Assembly: GCA_020744425.1 (NCBI GenBank)
Contig: JAGMUV010000003.1
Location: 2,418,001-2,482,000, forward strand
DNA from: Dactylonectria macrodidyma
Taxonomy: Eukaryota; Ascomycota; Sordariomycetes; Hypocreales; Nectriaceae
Direction of reading: 5' to 3'
Length of the DNA: 64,000 bases
The notes under the pieces were generated by a model. It worked only from the letters and a program-made list of their open reading frames with translations. It had not been told where the DNA came from and did no database searches. The translations under genes and the position numbers were made by a program. Positions 53,658-64,000 of this stretch are shown here, piece after piece. Each line of letters begins with the position of its first letter. The first letter of the stretch is position 1.

Positions 53658-56390
53658 ATGCTGACGCTGGACCGGCTCCCGAACGAGGTCATCCACGGCA
53701 TCGCCTCCTTCTTGCACAAGAAATACGACCTGGCCGCCCTGTCACGGACGAACCGGCACTGCTACTCCATCACGAGCCCCATCCTGTGGAAGCGCGAGGC
53801 CAAGTCAGACCGCCCTGGCGCCCTGCACTGGGCGGTCGAGCATGGGGATCTCAAGGTCTTCAAGCGCGCCCTCGAGGCAGGTGTCGAACCGAACCGCATG
53901 GCCTACGCACACAAGCCAAAGTCTCGCATCGATGCGAGATACAAGTGGTGGAACTACCACAGCTCCTATTACGACGACCCTGAATGGCGGATCAACGACG
54001 ACGACGATTCGGTAGACCTCGACTCCTCTTACGTTCGCCACGACCACTGCAACTGCTTCGAGGGCGGATGCGACGACGGAATCTTTAACGACTGCTCTTG
54101 GGAACCTATCCACGTTGCCGCCAGCAAGGGGAGGATTGACATGATCGAAATACTCTTGGAGAAAGGTGCTAGCATCGATGCCTTCTCCTGGGGCCTTTGT
54201 CTGTGCCGTCCTCACTTGCCCATCGAGGCGTTTAGCGACTCCCGAGCTGTGGAGGAGGAGGAACTCGAGGATCTACACGGCGGGGGGTGGACGCCACTGC
54301 ACATCGCCATCTGCCATGGCCAAGTGGAGACGGCCAAGTTTCTTTTGAAGCGCGGTGCTTCTCACGTCATCTACCAGGGCATCGACTTTGAGCTGGATGC
54401 AACTGCCTGGCGCGATGACGAAGTCACCCAGGATTCGAGCATGTTCCGCCTCACAGCCATGCACCACGCGGCTAAACATAACCAAGTCGAGTTGCTTCAA
54501 TTCTTGCTAGACGGAAAATACCAGGACGCCGTGAACGCGGAAGGGCCCTTTATGGGAACCCCTCTGTTCCAAGCAATCTGGTACGGCCATTGGGACACCG
54601 TGGTCCCTTGGCTGCTCGAGAACGGGGCCAATATTGATTCACGGCTGATTGAGACACGCCTAACGCCTTTGATGATGGCCTGCTTTTCACGCCGCTTCGA
54701 TGATGCTTCCAGGCTCATTGATCTCGGTGCAAGCGTCACAACATTGTCCGTTCACCAGTTCAGTATTCTTCATCTAGTTCTCGGGCCAGGCCAGCTACGC
54801 TATGATGAGTATGGGGAGGCCCAGGAGCCAGAGAAAGCGAGGAGCGCGATTACAGAAGCAGAGATTATCGAAAAATTCATTGCCCACGGTTTCCCTGTCA
54901 ACGCTCGGGAATCGCTGCTTGGCATGACGCCGCTGATGGTTGCCAGCGCCAGTTGCAACCTCCCCGCCATGAAGGCGCTTCTTGCCGGCGGCGCAGATGT
55001 CAATGCCCTTGACCACGATGGTCTCAACGCGTTGGCTCGAATAGGCGAGGCTGCTGAAGGCGCTGCTATATCGAATTTACACGATGCCGGAAAGATCTTG
55101 CTCGAGGCGGGTGCGGCGCTAAAAGATTCCATGGAGGACCTCACGCCTCTGAACATCATTTGCTCGCGACGCTGCGAAAGCTATGCAAGCCGTGATTGGG
55201 AAGATCAGCATGCCAAGCTGGCCAAGCTCTTGATCGAACGAGGTGCAGACCCGAACGAGAAGGGCATCGCAGCACATCGCCCTTTTACAGAGGCCGTGGT
55301 GCACAGCAACTATACACTTGCACGAGCTATTCTCGAGAGTGGTGGCCGCCCAGAACTCAATGATATGGAGGAACTGCTCGCCAAGTCCGCCAAGGATATG
55401 TACGACGATGGGAAAACGGAGTTTATTGTGGGTTTGGACTTTGCAAAGTATGGCATGGCTGGCCCCTCAGATGCCTTCCTGGTACAACTTATCCAGGCAG
55501 CCTTGCACGACCAACTGTGGACACGAGCGGCGGATCTGATCAAAGCGGTGCCGACGCCTAAGAGTATGCGGAACGGACTCCTGCATCGATGTCTCTTGAA
55601 CGGCTCTCTCACCGGAGACGATCCATCTGCACTGGTGCAGACGCTTCTGGATCTTGGCGAGAGCCCCAACGAGCTTTGGAAGGATGAGCCGCCCATCTAT
55701 TACAGCCTCAAGTCGGGTTATTGTTGGCGATCGACACCTGTCCTGGTGAATGCTGGGGCTGATATCGACATGCCAACTAAATCCATGCCTGACGGAGCTT
55801 TCATGTACTCGATCAACCAAGGCTATCAATCCCAGTCGCTGCAAATGCTGGCGAAGCACCCCAACGTGCTCCGCGACCGACCTGAAAGACTACATCGGGA
55901 ATGCTGGGCTTCGGTGATTCGATGGGACCACCGTTTGCAGCCAAGGAGAAGAGGGGTGGTTGACCAGGATGTGCCGTACCTGTACTGGAACATTGCGCAT
56001 CATTTGATAGCTGCCGGTCTCCGGACTGATGTGACACTAGCCGATGGCCGCGAGGTGAAGAGCATTGTGGAGCTGGCGGTGCCGTCGGATTACGCGCTGG
56101 GATTAGTCGAGCAAAAGGTGTTGGAGAAGTTTGGCATCCCATATGAAGAGCCGGTGTATCCGTCAGATCACGACGATAGCTCCTACGATGAAGAAGAAGA
56201 CGACGAGTACGGTGTCCTCGGCGAATTGTTGTCAGACGATGGGGGCGGATCAGACGGCCTCGATGACTATGATTCACAACTCGACGACGACGATGATTAT
56301 GACGAGGATGACGACGAAGACGAAGACGAGGATACAGACGACGGCGGCATGCCCATACCTGTACCTCTGTTTTTTGGGTTTCTTATGTGA
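53658..56390 (+). CDS. F-box and ankyrin-repeat protein with acidic C-terminus
   Basis: Single exon, 910 aa from the ATG at 53658 (MLTLDRLPNEVIHGIASFL). The N-terminal about 45 residues form an F-box (LPNEVI, LAALSRTNRHCYSI, LWKREA). Ankyrin repeats follow from about residue 55, many with the TPLH/TPL-(M/N)-(M/I)-A core and GA-(D/N)-(I/V) ends: GALHWAVEHGDLKVFKRALE, EPIHVAASKGRIDMIEILLE, WTPLHIAICHGQVETAKFLL, AMHHAAKHNQVELLQFLLDG, LTPLMMACFSRRFDDASRLI, MTPLMVASASCNLPAMKALL and LAKLLIERGADPNEKG. A low-complexity Asp/Glu tract precedes the C-terminus. Such fungal proteins are thought to be SCF adaptors with ankyrin repeats holding the substrate; the target is unknown. There is no signal peptide or membrane segment. 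Confidence 0.9.
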   Translation: MLTLDRLPNEVIHGIASFLHKKYDLAALSRTNRHCYSITSPILWKREAKSDRPGALHWAVEHGDLKVFKRALEAGVEPNRMAYAHKPKSRIDARYKWWNYHSSYYDDPEWRINDDDDSVDLDSSYVRHDHCNCFEGGCDDGIFNDCSWEPIHVAASKGRIDMIEILLEKGASIDAFSWGLCLCRPHLPIEAFSDSRAVEEEELEDLHGGGWTPLHIAICHGQVETAKFLLKRGASHVIYQGIDFELDATAWRDDEVTQDSSMFRLTAMHHAAKHNQVELLQFLLDGKYQDAVNAEGPFMGTPLFQAIWYGHWDTVVPWLLENGANIDSRLIETRLTPLMMACFSRRFDDASRLIDLGASVTTLSVHQFSILHLVLGPGQLRYDEYGEAQEPEKARSAITEAEIIEKFIAHGFPVNARESLLGMTPLMVASASCNLPAMKALLAGGADVNALDHDGLNALARIGEAAEGAAISNLHDAGKILLEAGAALKDSMEDLTPLNIICSRRCESYASRDWEDQHAKLAKLLIERGADPNEKGIAAHRPFTEAVVHSNYTLARAILESGGRPELNDMEELLAKSAKDMYDDGKTEFIVGLDFAKYGMAGPSDAFLVQLIQAALHDQLWTRAADLIKAVPTPKSMRNGLLHRCLLNGSLTGDDPSALVQTLLDLGESPNELWKDEPPIYYSLKSGYCWRSTPVLVNAGADIDMPTKSMPDGAFMYSINQGYQSQSLQMLAKHPNVLRDRPERLHRECWASVIRWDHRLQPRRRGVVDQDVPYLYWNIAHHLIAAGLRTDVTLADGREVKSIVELAVPSDYALGLVEQKVLEKFGIPYEEPVYPSDHDDSSYDEEEDDEYGVLGELLSDDGGGSDGLDDYDSQLDDDDDYDEDDDEDEDEDTDDGGMPIPVPLFFGFLM

Positions 56391-59047
56391 GCACCGGATG
56401 GTGGAAAGGAGGCGAAGAGGTTTCTTTTGTATTTTTCTGGTATACCCGGCGGGTTCGAAAGGCACGCTGGAAGCAATGGATCACTGGGGCGCTATTTGGA
56501 CTGAATTGATGAGCGCATCTGGGATTGATGAACTTGGTAAGGACGATTTCGTCCCGATGGTCTGGTACACGGGAACGAGATCTACGATGACGTTGGGCAT
56601 CAGCTATGGCGGCCTATAGATGTGTACTACTATGCATGAGCTCGTGTGGGCCTCGAGGACGAGCCCCGCCGTTCGATGTTTCGATGTTTCGATATCAGAC
56701 AGGGAAGGGTAGGGAAGGATTAGGAAAGTCGAAGATGGCATGAGAAGAGAGGCTGATAGGGTGGAGGTATATGGCTCAACGCAGGGGAGATAGCTTTAAT
56801 CTAGCCCATACACGAGTTGCTAGGCCGGTTCCTACATCGTAGACAAGGCGAGCGATGGTGAAATTGTCTCATTGTCTCCATCTGGTGCCGTGGCGGACGT
56901 ATCATGTGTTTCGGCCGGGGAATTCGCGGCGTTGCGGGAAGGCATCTCGACGACCTTGAGGGCTATTCTAGGAGCTACGATCAGAGCTACGGGAGGCTGG
57001 CCGTCCGATGACGCCCCAATGCGGAGAAAGGAGGCGGCGGCGACAAACGGCTGTGCGGCGATTTTCTAGGCCCAGCAACCAGCCGTTATCCGGACACAAG
57101 GGCTCGGAGATCGAGGTGCGGACGAAGACGCTGCTCGCTTTTGCCCTCCCCGCACGGGGTAATCGGACGGTTAGCATGCCGGGGGGTTCCTCATATCTGG
57201 GCTCTCTCTGCTTGGGGGAGCCACTTTCCCGGACAGCGACGAGGAACGCCCGGCACGACGCCGAATAGCGACGGCATTCGTTTTGCGGCAATGGGATCAT
57301 GGTACAACTCGAGATTGCTGGGCCAGCGAGAAATGCGCGCTTCGGCTGATTGCTGCGAGTTTGTATACAGGCCTGGTGTTTTGAGGGGATTGAGAGGCTC
57401 GCCTTTATGAGGTAATCTGTACGACTGGAGGAGTACTACGTAGGAGATCGACAAGGATGATGTGTGAACAACTGCTGTGGTGGTGGTATGTGGACATGGA
57501 TCCTCAGGCAGAGCGAGAATGCCTGAGGCTGGCGGCATGCGTTACTGCAGCACCCAATTGCCTCAATGGCTTCCCGTCCGTGTCTTGTGCACCTACGCTG
57601 TAACTTCCCGGTCACGTCCATGATACTCAACGTGCCCCTCGCATGGGTGACATCCAATGGCTTTTGACCGGCGAGGGGCATATCTTCTATTAATCTGGAC
57701 TGGCTAGGCGCAGACAGGGGTCGAGCGGCCGTTGTGGAGGGTAGCAGGTAGGCTGTTACGCAACTAGCCGGCGGCTCTACGGCGTTGCCATCACACGACG
57801 ACGGAGGACGACGACAACAGTGACAACAGTTCAGGTCAGAATGAGGTCGGAATAGACGCCTTCAGCTCGGACAACAATGTCCAGACTGGGTTGCCAGGAG
57901 CTGACTTGGTTACAGGCCAAGCTCGGCAAACGCTACAGAAGGTTGCCGCCCCCAACCGCGATGCTACCAACCGCGATGCCACCATATCCACTGCAACCAC
58001 CCGCTGCGAGGAGTGGGAGCAGACTGAGGAGTGGGTGGGAGGAGTGGGAGACGGAGGCTGCGGCGAACTTATGCCAACCCTGGTAGAAGCTACCTGGAAT
58101 GATGCAAGACAGAAGCAAGCAGCGGGGAACAGAAAACAGCCTGTAACCCGGCAGCAGACAAGCACAGAATGGCCAGTGACAAGCCAATTGCCTCAATGCA
58201 TCTGCGGCGTCAAGCTTGTTTCTCGTGTCTCGTCTTCGGACGCTGGATCTAGAAAGCCAACCATGATACCCATCCCCCCGCTTTCTCATTCAATGGCCCC
58301 TACCCCACCCGCAAGCACCCATGACAGTGTGGGCAACACCGAACGCCGAGATATGCCCTTGTCCAGGCATTGGGGGAGCTTTCCAGTAGTCCCGTTTGAC
58401 TATCCTTCCTGATGCGGCAAGTCGACTCGAATAATGGTTCGAAGGCCGTGGCACATCAGCAGGATGACCCTGTGGGCGCTTGTTTCTTATTCGCACCGCC
58501 TGTGGCTCGCACCGCATGGCCCGTTTTGCGGGTTTTCAGATGCCGACATGTTCGGGGTTCACGGGATTGAGTGAGATTGGGCGCGTGTCGGAGGGGGCTT
58601 TCGCAAGCTGGGCCTTGTCCGAAGAGAGGGCACCAACCAAAGAATGCTGTGCTGGTTGCTTTTGCTGGAGCGAAGCGGAGATGCCGCCTGGATGTCTGTC
58701 TTGCCTCTCTCGTCTCTCTGTCCGACTGCGTCCTATCCAGCTGTTCCGTTCCGTCAGGGGGGTTCCGTTTCGGTCTGCTGAGCGGAGTCGGAAAGCGGCC
58801 TTGTCGCGACCCCCCCGTGAATGATGCGCGTCGTGATGGGTTGGCACGGCATGGATGGATGGATGGGTTGCGTTGTTACGGTACCCAGCGATGCCGGTGC
58901 GGCTTGAAGCATAAATATGAGGGCATGGCGCTCTACTCCGGATTCACTCTTCTTTCTTCACTCTCATCTTCACTCTTCTCTCTCATCATCATCAAGCCTC
59001 ATCCTTTCTAATACCCCTCACCTCAACACCCACTCACAACCGCAATC
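56391..59047. other. Intergenic region and formate dehydrogenase promoter
   Basis: About 2.7 kb with no supported gene. Small direct repeats (GATGTTTC at about 56676-56692; ACCGCGATG near 57957) are visible. The right end has a TATA-like ATAAATAT at 58911-58918 and a long C/T-rich stretch at about 58930-59000, features of a strong fungal promoter. Confidence 0.5.
58911..58918 (+). promoter_or_regulatory. TATA-like element of the formate dehydrogenase gene
   Basis: ATAAATAT about 130 bp before the start codon, followed by a pyrimidine-rich leader, consistent with high expression. Confidence 0.5.
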
Positions 59048-60767
59048 ATGGTAAGTCTTCCCTTCTCCCCTCCACCCCACTCTTGGGATGCCCTCAAAGC
59101 AACATTGGCTCACACATCACCTACAGGTTAAGGTTCTTCTCGTTCTCTACGACGGCGGCCAGCACGCTCTAGACGTATGTGACTTTATTTCCATTTTCTC
59201 CCTGCCCCCCCTCTTTTTCATTGTCTTGGACGTCTCAAATCGATGGTCGTCCATTCTTCCCATGGACGGTGTCGTTGCCTCTCCCTCCCCCACACACCCA
59301 CACCCTCCCTCCTGCGCCGATCCCCAAACGCGGGGAAAGGATGCAACTTCGAACAGGATTCCAGCCATTCAGCCACCTAAACCGATGCGGGGTGGCACAG
59401 GACCGGCTGTTAGGCCATTGGGCTTCCAGTGCATACTGCCGTGATTCGACGCTTACAGCCGGTCGACCTCCCCCTCACTTTTTCACTTACACGGCTGCAA
59501 CACTACACACATCACAACACACCCCAAGACTCTCCTGCAATGGCAATTGACTGCTCTTCTCCGCAATGATCACTAACATGCCGTCTCCGCATAGGTCCCC
59601 GGACTTCTCGGAACCACTGAGAACGAGCTCGGCATCCGCAAGTGGCTCGAGGACCAAGGCCACACCCTGGTCACCACCTCCGACAAGGAGGGCGAGAACT
59701 CCAAGTTCGACCAGGAGCTCGTCGATGCTGAGATCATCATCACCACCCCGTAAGGCGTCTTGCCAACCTCTTCTCTCGACACCACAAACTAACGTCGTTT
59801 CTCTTACTAGCTTCCACCCCGGTTACCTGACCGCTGAGCGCCTCGCCAAGGCTAAGAAGCTCAAGATCGCCATCACTGCCGGTATTGGCTCCGACCACGT
59901 CGACCTCAACGCCGCCAACAAGACCAACGGCGGTATCACCGTCGCCGAGGTTACCGGCAGCAATGTCGTCTCCGTCGCTGAGCACGTTCTGATGACCATC
60001 CTGGTCCTCATCCGCAACTTCGTCCCCGCCCACGAGCAGATTGAGCGCGGCGAGTGGGATGTCGCTGCTGCCGCCAAGCAGGAGTACGATCTCGAGGGCA
60101 AGGTTGTCGGCACCGTCGCCGTCGGCCGCATCGGTGAGCGTGTCCTCCGCCGCCTCAAGCCCTTCGACTGCAAGGAGCTTCTCTACTACGACTACCAGCC
60201 CCTGAGCCCCGAGAAGGAGGCCGAGATTGGCTGCCGCCGCGTCGACACCCTCGAGGAGCTCCTCGCCCAGTGTGATATTGTCACCATCAACTGCCCTCTA
60301 CACGAGAAGACCAAGGGTCTCTTCAACAAGGAGCTCATCTCCAAGATGAAGAAGGGTAAGCTAACGATCCCGCGTCTCCAATGCTCTGCTCTCTAGAACC
60401 TTGTCACTAACATCTCCCCTCTCTAGGCTCTTACCTCGTCAACACCGCCCGTGGTGCCATCGTCGTCAAGGAGGACGTCGCCGAGGCCCTCAAGTCCGGC
60501 CACCTTGCCGGATACGGTGGTGATGTCTGGTTCCCCCAGCCCGCTCCCGGCGACCACGTCCTGCGCACCGCCAAGAACCCCTTCGGCGGAGGCAACGCCA
60601 TGGTCCCCCACATGTCTGGCACCTCGCTCGACGCCCAGAAGCGCTACGCCGACGGCACCAAGGCCATCCTCACCAGCTACCTCAGCGGCAAGCACGACTA
60701 CCGCCCCGAGGACCTCATCGTCCACGGTGGTGACTACGCCACCAAGGCCTACGGCCAGCGCAAGTAG
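59048..60767 (+). CDS. FDH1: NAD-dependent formate dehydrogenase
   Basis: Exons 59048-59050 (the ATG alone), 59127-59174, 59595-59749, 59811-60355 and 60427-60767; 363 aa, all phases agree. It catalyses formate + NAD+ to CO2 + NADH, normally in the cytosol. The chain opens [17 protein letters not shown] and contains the conserved [33 protein letters not shown] and [20 protein letters not shown] with the substrate-binding Asn. It also has the nucleotide-binding [37 protein letters not shown] with the catalytic Arg, and the catalytic His in [15 protein letters not shown]. The Rossmann glycine pattern is GTVAVGRIG rather than the GxGxxG of many relatives. Length fits fungal enzymes. The second intron is 420 nt, much longer than any other in this window. 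Codon use is strongly C-biased, as for a highly expressed gene. Confidence 0.97.
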
Positions 60768-61353
60768 ATTGTTTGCTGGTGATGGCGGGAGAGGATGCAA
60801 AGGGGACTATTTCCAATATCCGGCACTGGCTGTGATATGCCACTAGAACAGATAGATGGCTTGTACCAAACTCGCGCGTGAATCATCGCGTCGCAGATGA
60901 AATGAGAAATAAAAACGTTAAATTAATTAAATAACCGTGTCCCAAAACTATGCTTTGTGAACCTATCAGACGCAGATGCTTAACTACCTATGGACGGACT
61001 TACATTTCCACTTGATCAACTTACTTTCTACCTGCTTAGGTACTTGAAAGCATCATACACAATCCGCTTTGAAGTTCACATCGACCAAGGGACTCAAGCA
61101 TTCTATGCAGGTTGATATCCTGCAGCAAGTGTATTTTTTTTCTTTCTAATCAATTACGGGGTATACACTAGAGTGTCACTAATTCTTCAAATACTTTGAT
61201 GCTCACGGTCAATTGACGTCTTTCACTCATCAACGCTGTTCCCAATCATGACTCTATCCAGCAGACTCGTTTTCGTGAATGACATATTCGTTTCGCCTCG
61301 TTATAAGGAATCCAAGATAAAGAGGGAAGAGTAGGAGGAGGGCTCAGAGGCGG
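60768..61353. other. Convergent 3' spacer
   Basis: 586 bp of AT-richer DNA between the ends of the formate dehydrogenase and amino acid transporter genes. No gene or repeat was recognised. Confidence 0.5.
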
Positions 61354-63237
61354 CTACTTCCAGAATTGCCACCACTTCTTCTCGCCGCCCGGTTGCCTCC
61401 TCGTGAGGACGACGTCGTCGCGGCCGCGGATGCGCCAAAAGTAGACGGGGATGCCGGCGACGACGAAAGTGACGACGGTGATGGTCTGCAGCGGCTGGGC
61501 GAAGACGGCGCGGCTCAGCAGGAACAGGCTCACGCAACAGAAGATGATGGGCGTGGTGAGCCATGTCTTGTAGGGCCGCTCCAGCTCTGGCTCGCGGACG
61601 CGCAGGACGATGAGCCCGAGGACGGTGATGAAGTAAAAAGTGTAGCCGGCGACACCGTAGAAGGTGACGAGGGTGCTGAACTCGCCCACGACGCAGTAGG
61701 CAGCCGTGAACACGCTGTTGAGGATTAGGGCGTAGACGGGCGTGTAGAACAAGCCCGTGTCCTCGTCACCGAAAACGCGGCGGAGCTTTTTGCTGAACCA
61801 GCTGCGCTGGCGCTGGTGCGAGAGCCCGTGGTCTTCGTCGTTGCCGATGCCGATGGTGCCGAAGATGGCCGGGATGTATCCTTCCTTGCCTGCGACGTAG
61901 GCGAGCCGGCTCGACGTAAAGGTCGACGAGTTGAGGGCGCCGAAGCAGCTTGCGCTGACGATTAGGGCGAGGATTAGAGAGCCAGCTGATCCAAACACTT
62001 GCGAGCCAAACATGACGGCCACCGTGTTGGATCCGTTCATCGACTCCATGGGCAGAACGAGGAAGTAGGCCAAGTTAGCCAGAACGTAGCTGAGGATCAC
62101 CAGTGGCATGGCCGTATGAATCACTCGTGGCAGGTCTCGAGACGGGTTTCGAAACTCGCCCACGACGTAATTTGTCTGCAAGCGGGAGAATTAGCTTCAA
62201 GCAACGGAAGATTGGTCAGTATCGCTCACGTTGTCCCATCCATCATATGCCCATAGACCCGCATATAGCGCCAGTGCCCATGCCGACATGTCTGTCGACG
62301 TATTTGCGAACCAGTCGTGCGTCTTCCAGTCGACGCTGGCCTTTCCCTTCCACGTCTTGCCCGTGATAGCCACCACGACACCCGTAACCGTAACGCCGAT
62401 TAATGCGATAAACTTCATAAACATGAGCAGGTCATTCACGCGAGTCCCGACCCGCGTGGAAACACAATTCAGAAACGTCACCATTGCGACGCCCACGAGA
62501 GCGACGGCCTTCGTAATCCAGGGGTTGACCGTCTCGGCGTCGGGGCCAATGAAGGCTCGGACCAAGTACTCGCCCATGATAATGGCGATGATAGCGGCGC
62601 TTCCGGGCTTGAGGACGAGCATGGCTACCCAGGTGAAAAGGAAGCCAGACAACTCGCCAAACGTCTTGGCCAGGTAGACCTGAGCACCTCCGTTTAAGGG
62701 GATAGCGCCCCCGAGTTCAGCGTAGGATGCGGCGCCAGTCCATGCGAGGATGCCGGCGATGACCCAGACAATCAAGGAAGCGCCAGCAGAACCGATCTTG
62801 GAGCTGACCTGGCCAGGCGAGGAGAAGATGCCGGACCCGATAATCAGCCCAACTATTAGTGATAGTCCATTGAGGTATGTCAGAGTCTTGTGCTTCTCCA
62901 GTGATCCTCCTCCCAGTCCACCATTCGGGCGAGCCGATGAAGTAGGCGCTCCGATAGGAGCATATCCGCCGCCGCCTGCCGTCGAGCTCAGTGGGAACAA
63001 ATTGGCCGAGAAGTCAAACGCCGACGACACCGAGTACGACCGGTTGAGACGTCCTGCCCCTGCCGGGTTGGCGCTGTTCAGGGGATCGTCCAGGTCGAGC
63101 GAGAGCCGCCGCGACGACGAGATGCTTTGCCGTGACGACACCTCGGTCGTGGCATCCTCGTTAAGCTGACTCGAGCTGGCCAGGGACGCGAGCTCCAGCG
63201 AGTCCCGCGAGTGCGGCGCAAGTCCGTACGGTGGCAT
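61354..63237 (-). CDS. LAT-like amino acid transporter (APC superfamily)
   Basis: Exons 63237-62230 and 62175-61354 (minus), 609 aa. The 54-nt intron has GTGAGC, GCTAAT and TGCAG, and keeps phase 0 (YDGWDN|TNYVVGEF). The first about 110 residues are Ser/Gly-rich and cytosolic. Twelve hydrophobic segments follow. Family marks are NGLSLIVGLIIGSGIFSSPG in helix 1 (the GSG(I/V)F substrate-binding break), YAELGGAIPLNGGAQVYL, GLWAYDGWDNTNYVVGEF in helix 6 and NPSRDLPRVI after it. Animal L-type transporters and fungal methionine permeases (Mup1 type) share this pattern; the animal-like helix-6 motif favours LAT-like. It probably resides in the plasma or vacuolar membrane. The substrate (neutral amino acids) is an inference. 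It is divergent from the FAM32A-like gene. Confidence 0.92.
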
Positions 63238-63825
63238 TGCGACGAGTTTCGCTGTTGCTGCTGCTACTTCTCCCTTCGTAGCAGCCTTGGGGCCCTCTAA
63301 TCGACCGTCCGCGGTGTTCCAGTTAGGCGACGTAGATTCTAGCAGCGACAGCCCATCGCGGTCGATCGAGACTCTGTGGGCTCAGGGAGGGTGACCGAGT
63401 CGATCTCAAAGTCAAAGGGTCGTGTGACGGGGTTCTGTCGTTGTCGGCGTCGGCGATGCCCACTGCGCTGTGGCGATTGATGGTGTATGTCTCGTGATTG
63501 ACCGTGCTGTGAGGACGCAGACCGCCTTTCTTTCCAGCGAAGACGTTAATGAAACCCGACCGGTACCAAATCCTGGGCAAAAGAGTTCGAGGTTGAAAGG
63601 ACAGAAGAAAGGGGACTGGCCAAACCCGCCTACCGAAGCTTGGCTCTAAGTTAGAGGTTAGAGTGGTCCGCTATTGACCATTGAAAACGGTTTAACCCCA
63701 CGTCATTGGCTGGCGGCACCGCCACATGCTTAGGTAATTATGTGGCGCAGGTTCATCTTCAACGGCCACACTCCAGCGCATGGAGAAACCGCAAACCATC
63801 ACCTTGTCAACACTCGTCATCATCA
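63238..63825. promoter_or_regulatory. Divergent promoter between the amino acid transporter and FAM32A-like gene
   Basis: 588 bp without a supported gene. A minus-strand 85-codon frame at 63323-63580 has no domain. No clear TATA element was found. Confidence 0.4.
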
Positions 63826-64000
63826 ATGGCTTCCGATGAGTACAGCGTCGTTGGCGGCGGCGGCGCCCTCAAACTGAAGGGCGCCAAGGTGCACAAGAAG
63901 AAGAAGCGTGGCAAGCCCGACCTCGAGAAGAACCTGGGCAAGAAGGGCAGCCCCGCCGCGGAGACCAAGGCCAACGACAAGGCCGACGACAAGGTCGACG
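63826..64000 (+). CDS. FAM32A-like protein, 5' part (runs off the window)
   Basis: Only the first 58 codons are present. The protein starts MASDEYSVVGGGGALKLKG, then AKVHKKKKRGKPDLEKN, the characteristic N-terminus of FAM32A-type nuclear proteins: a short acidic start, GGGALKLKG and a Lys-rich tract. Human FAM32A is found in the catalytic spliceosome near the active site. Fungal relatives are short (about 130-150 aa), so the rest should lie within a few hundred bases past the window. The following residues are Lys/Asp/Ala-rich and low in complexity. The start codon is the first ATG and matches family starts. Confidence 0.85.
   Translation, partial: MASDEYSVVGGGGALKLKGAKVHKKKKRGKPDLEKNLGKKGSPAAETKANDKADDKVD

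Noticed and set aside
1..64000. CRISPR arrays, bacterial operons or Shine-Dalgarno sites
   Set aside because: Spliceosomal introns and fungal protein families show this is eukaryotic nuclear DNA; no spaced direct-repeat array was seen.

Overview
The window looks like nuclear DNA of a filamentous ascomycete (Pezizomycotina, most likely Sordariomycetes/Hypocreales). The evidence is short introns (about 45-100 nt) with GTRAGT-type donors and CTAAC/CTGAC branch sites, GC-rich coding exons separated by long lower-GC spacers, and fungal-only families: Zn2Cys6 regulators, PDR-type ABC transporters, SYG1-like SPX-EXS proteins and F-box/ankyrin proteins. The exact genus cannot be read from the sequence alone.

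Layout. 1-2292: no convincing gene. 2293-3497: secreted GH105-type unsaturated rhamnogalacturonyl hydrolase. 5545-5955: small hypothetical protein. 6576-7071: a non-autonomous terminal-inverted-repeat element with TA duplications. 7305-15213, all on the minus strand: a large disordered conserved protein, the CAF-1 large subunit, and a serine-rich disordered protein. 15.2-27.4 kb is a gene-poor island. It carries an intact piggyBac-like (DDE_Tnp_1_7) transposon at 18184-20268 with identical 45-bp inverted ends, a small Cys-rich protein, and decayed or unresolved coding traces at 24.7-26.4 kb.

27384-32564: SYG1/XPR1-like phosphate exporter (+) facing an M18 aspartyl aminopeptidase (-). 33131-41691: a Zn2Cys6 regulator (-) and a full-size PDR/ABCG transporter (+), divergent across an 848-bp promoter. 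This is the clearest functional module and suggests efflux under a local regulator. 42032-44901: a secreted protein and an F-box protein, both minus. 46058-47172: a C2H2 zinc-finger protein with an in-frame stop that may lie inside a small intron. 47.2-49.9 kb: a tRNA-derived SINE-like sequence and a diverged tandem repeat. 49928-51829: a PI-PLC-like gene interrupted by three in-frame stops. 53658-56390: F-box/ankyrin protein. 59048-60767: NAD-dependent formate dehydrogenase. 61354-63237: LAT-like amino acid transporter (-), divergent from the 5' part of a FAM32A-like gene that runs off the window.

Housekeeping genes (CAF-1, SYG1, aminopeptidase, formate dehydrogenase, FAM32A) alternate with accessory material (transposons, efflux locus, F-box expansions, pseudogene). 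Exon structures were inferred by hand from splice signals, phase and family conservation. No transcript or database evidence was used.
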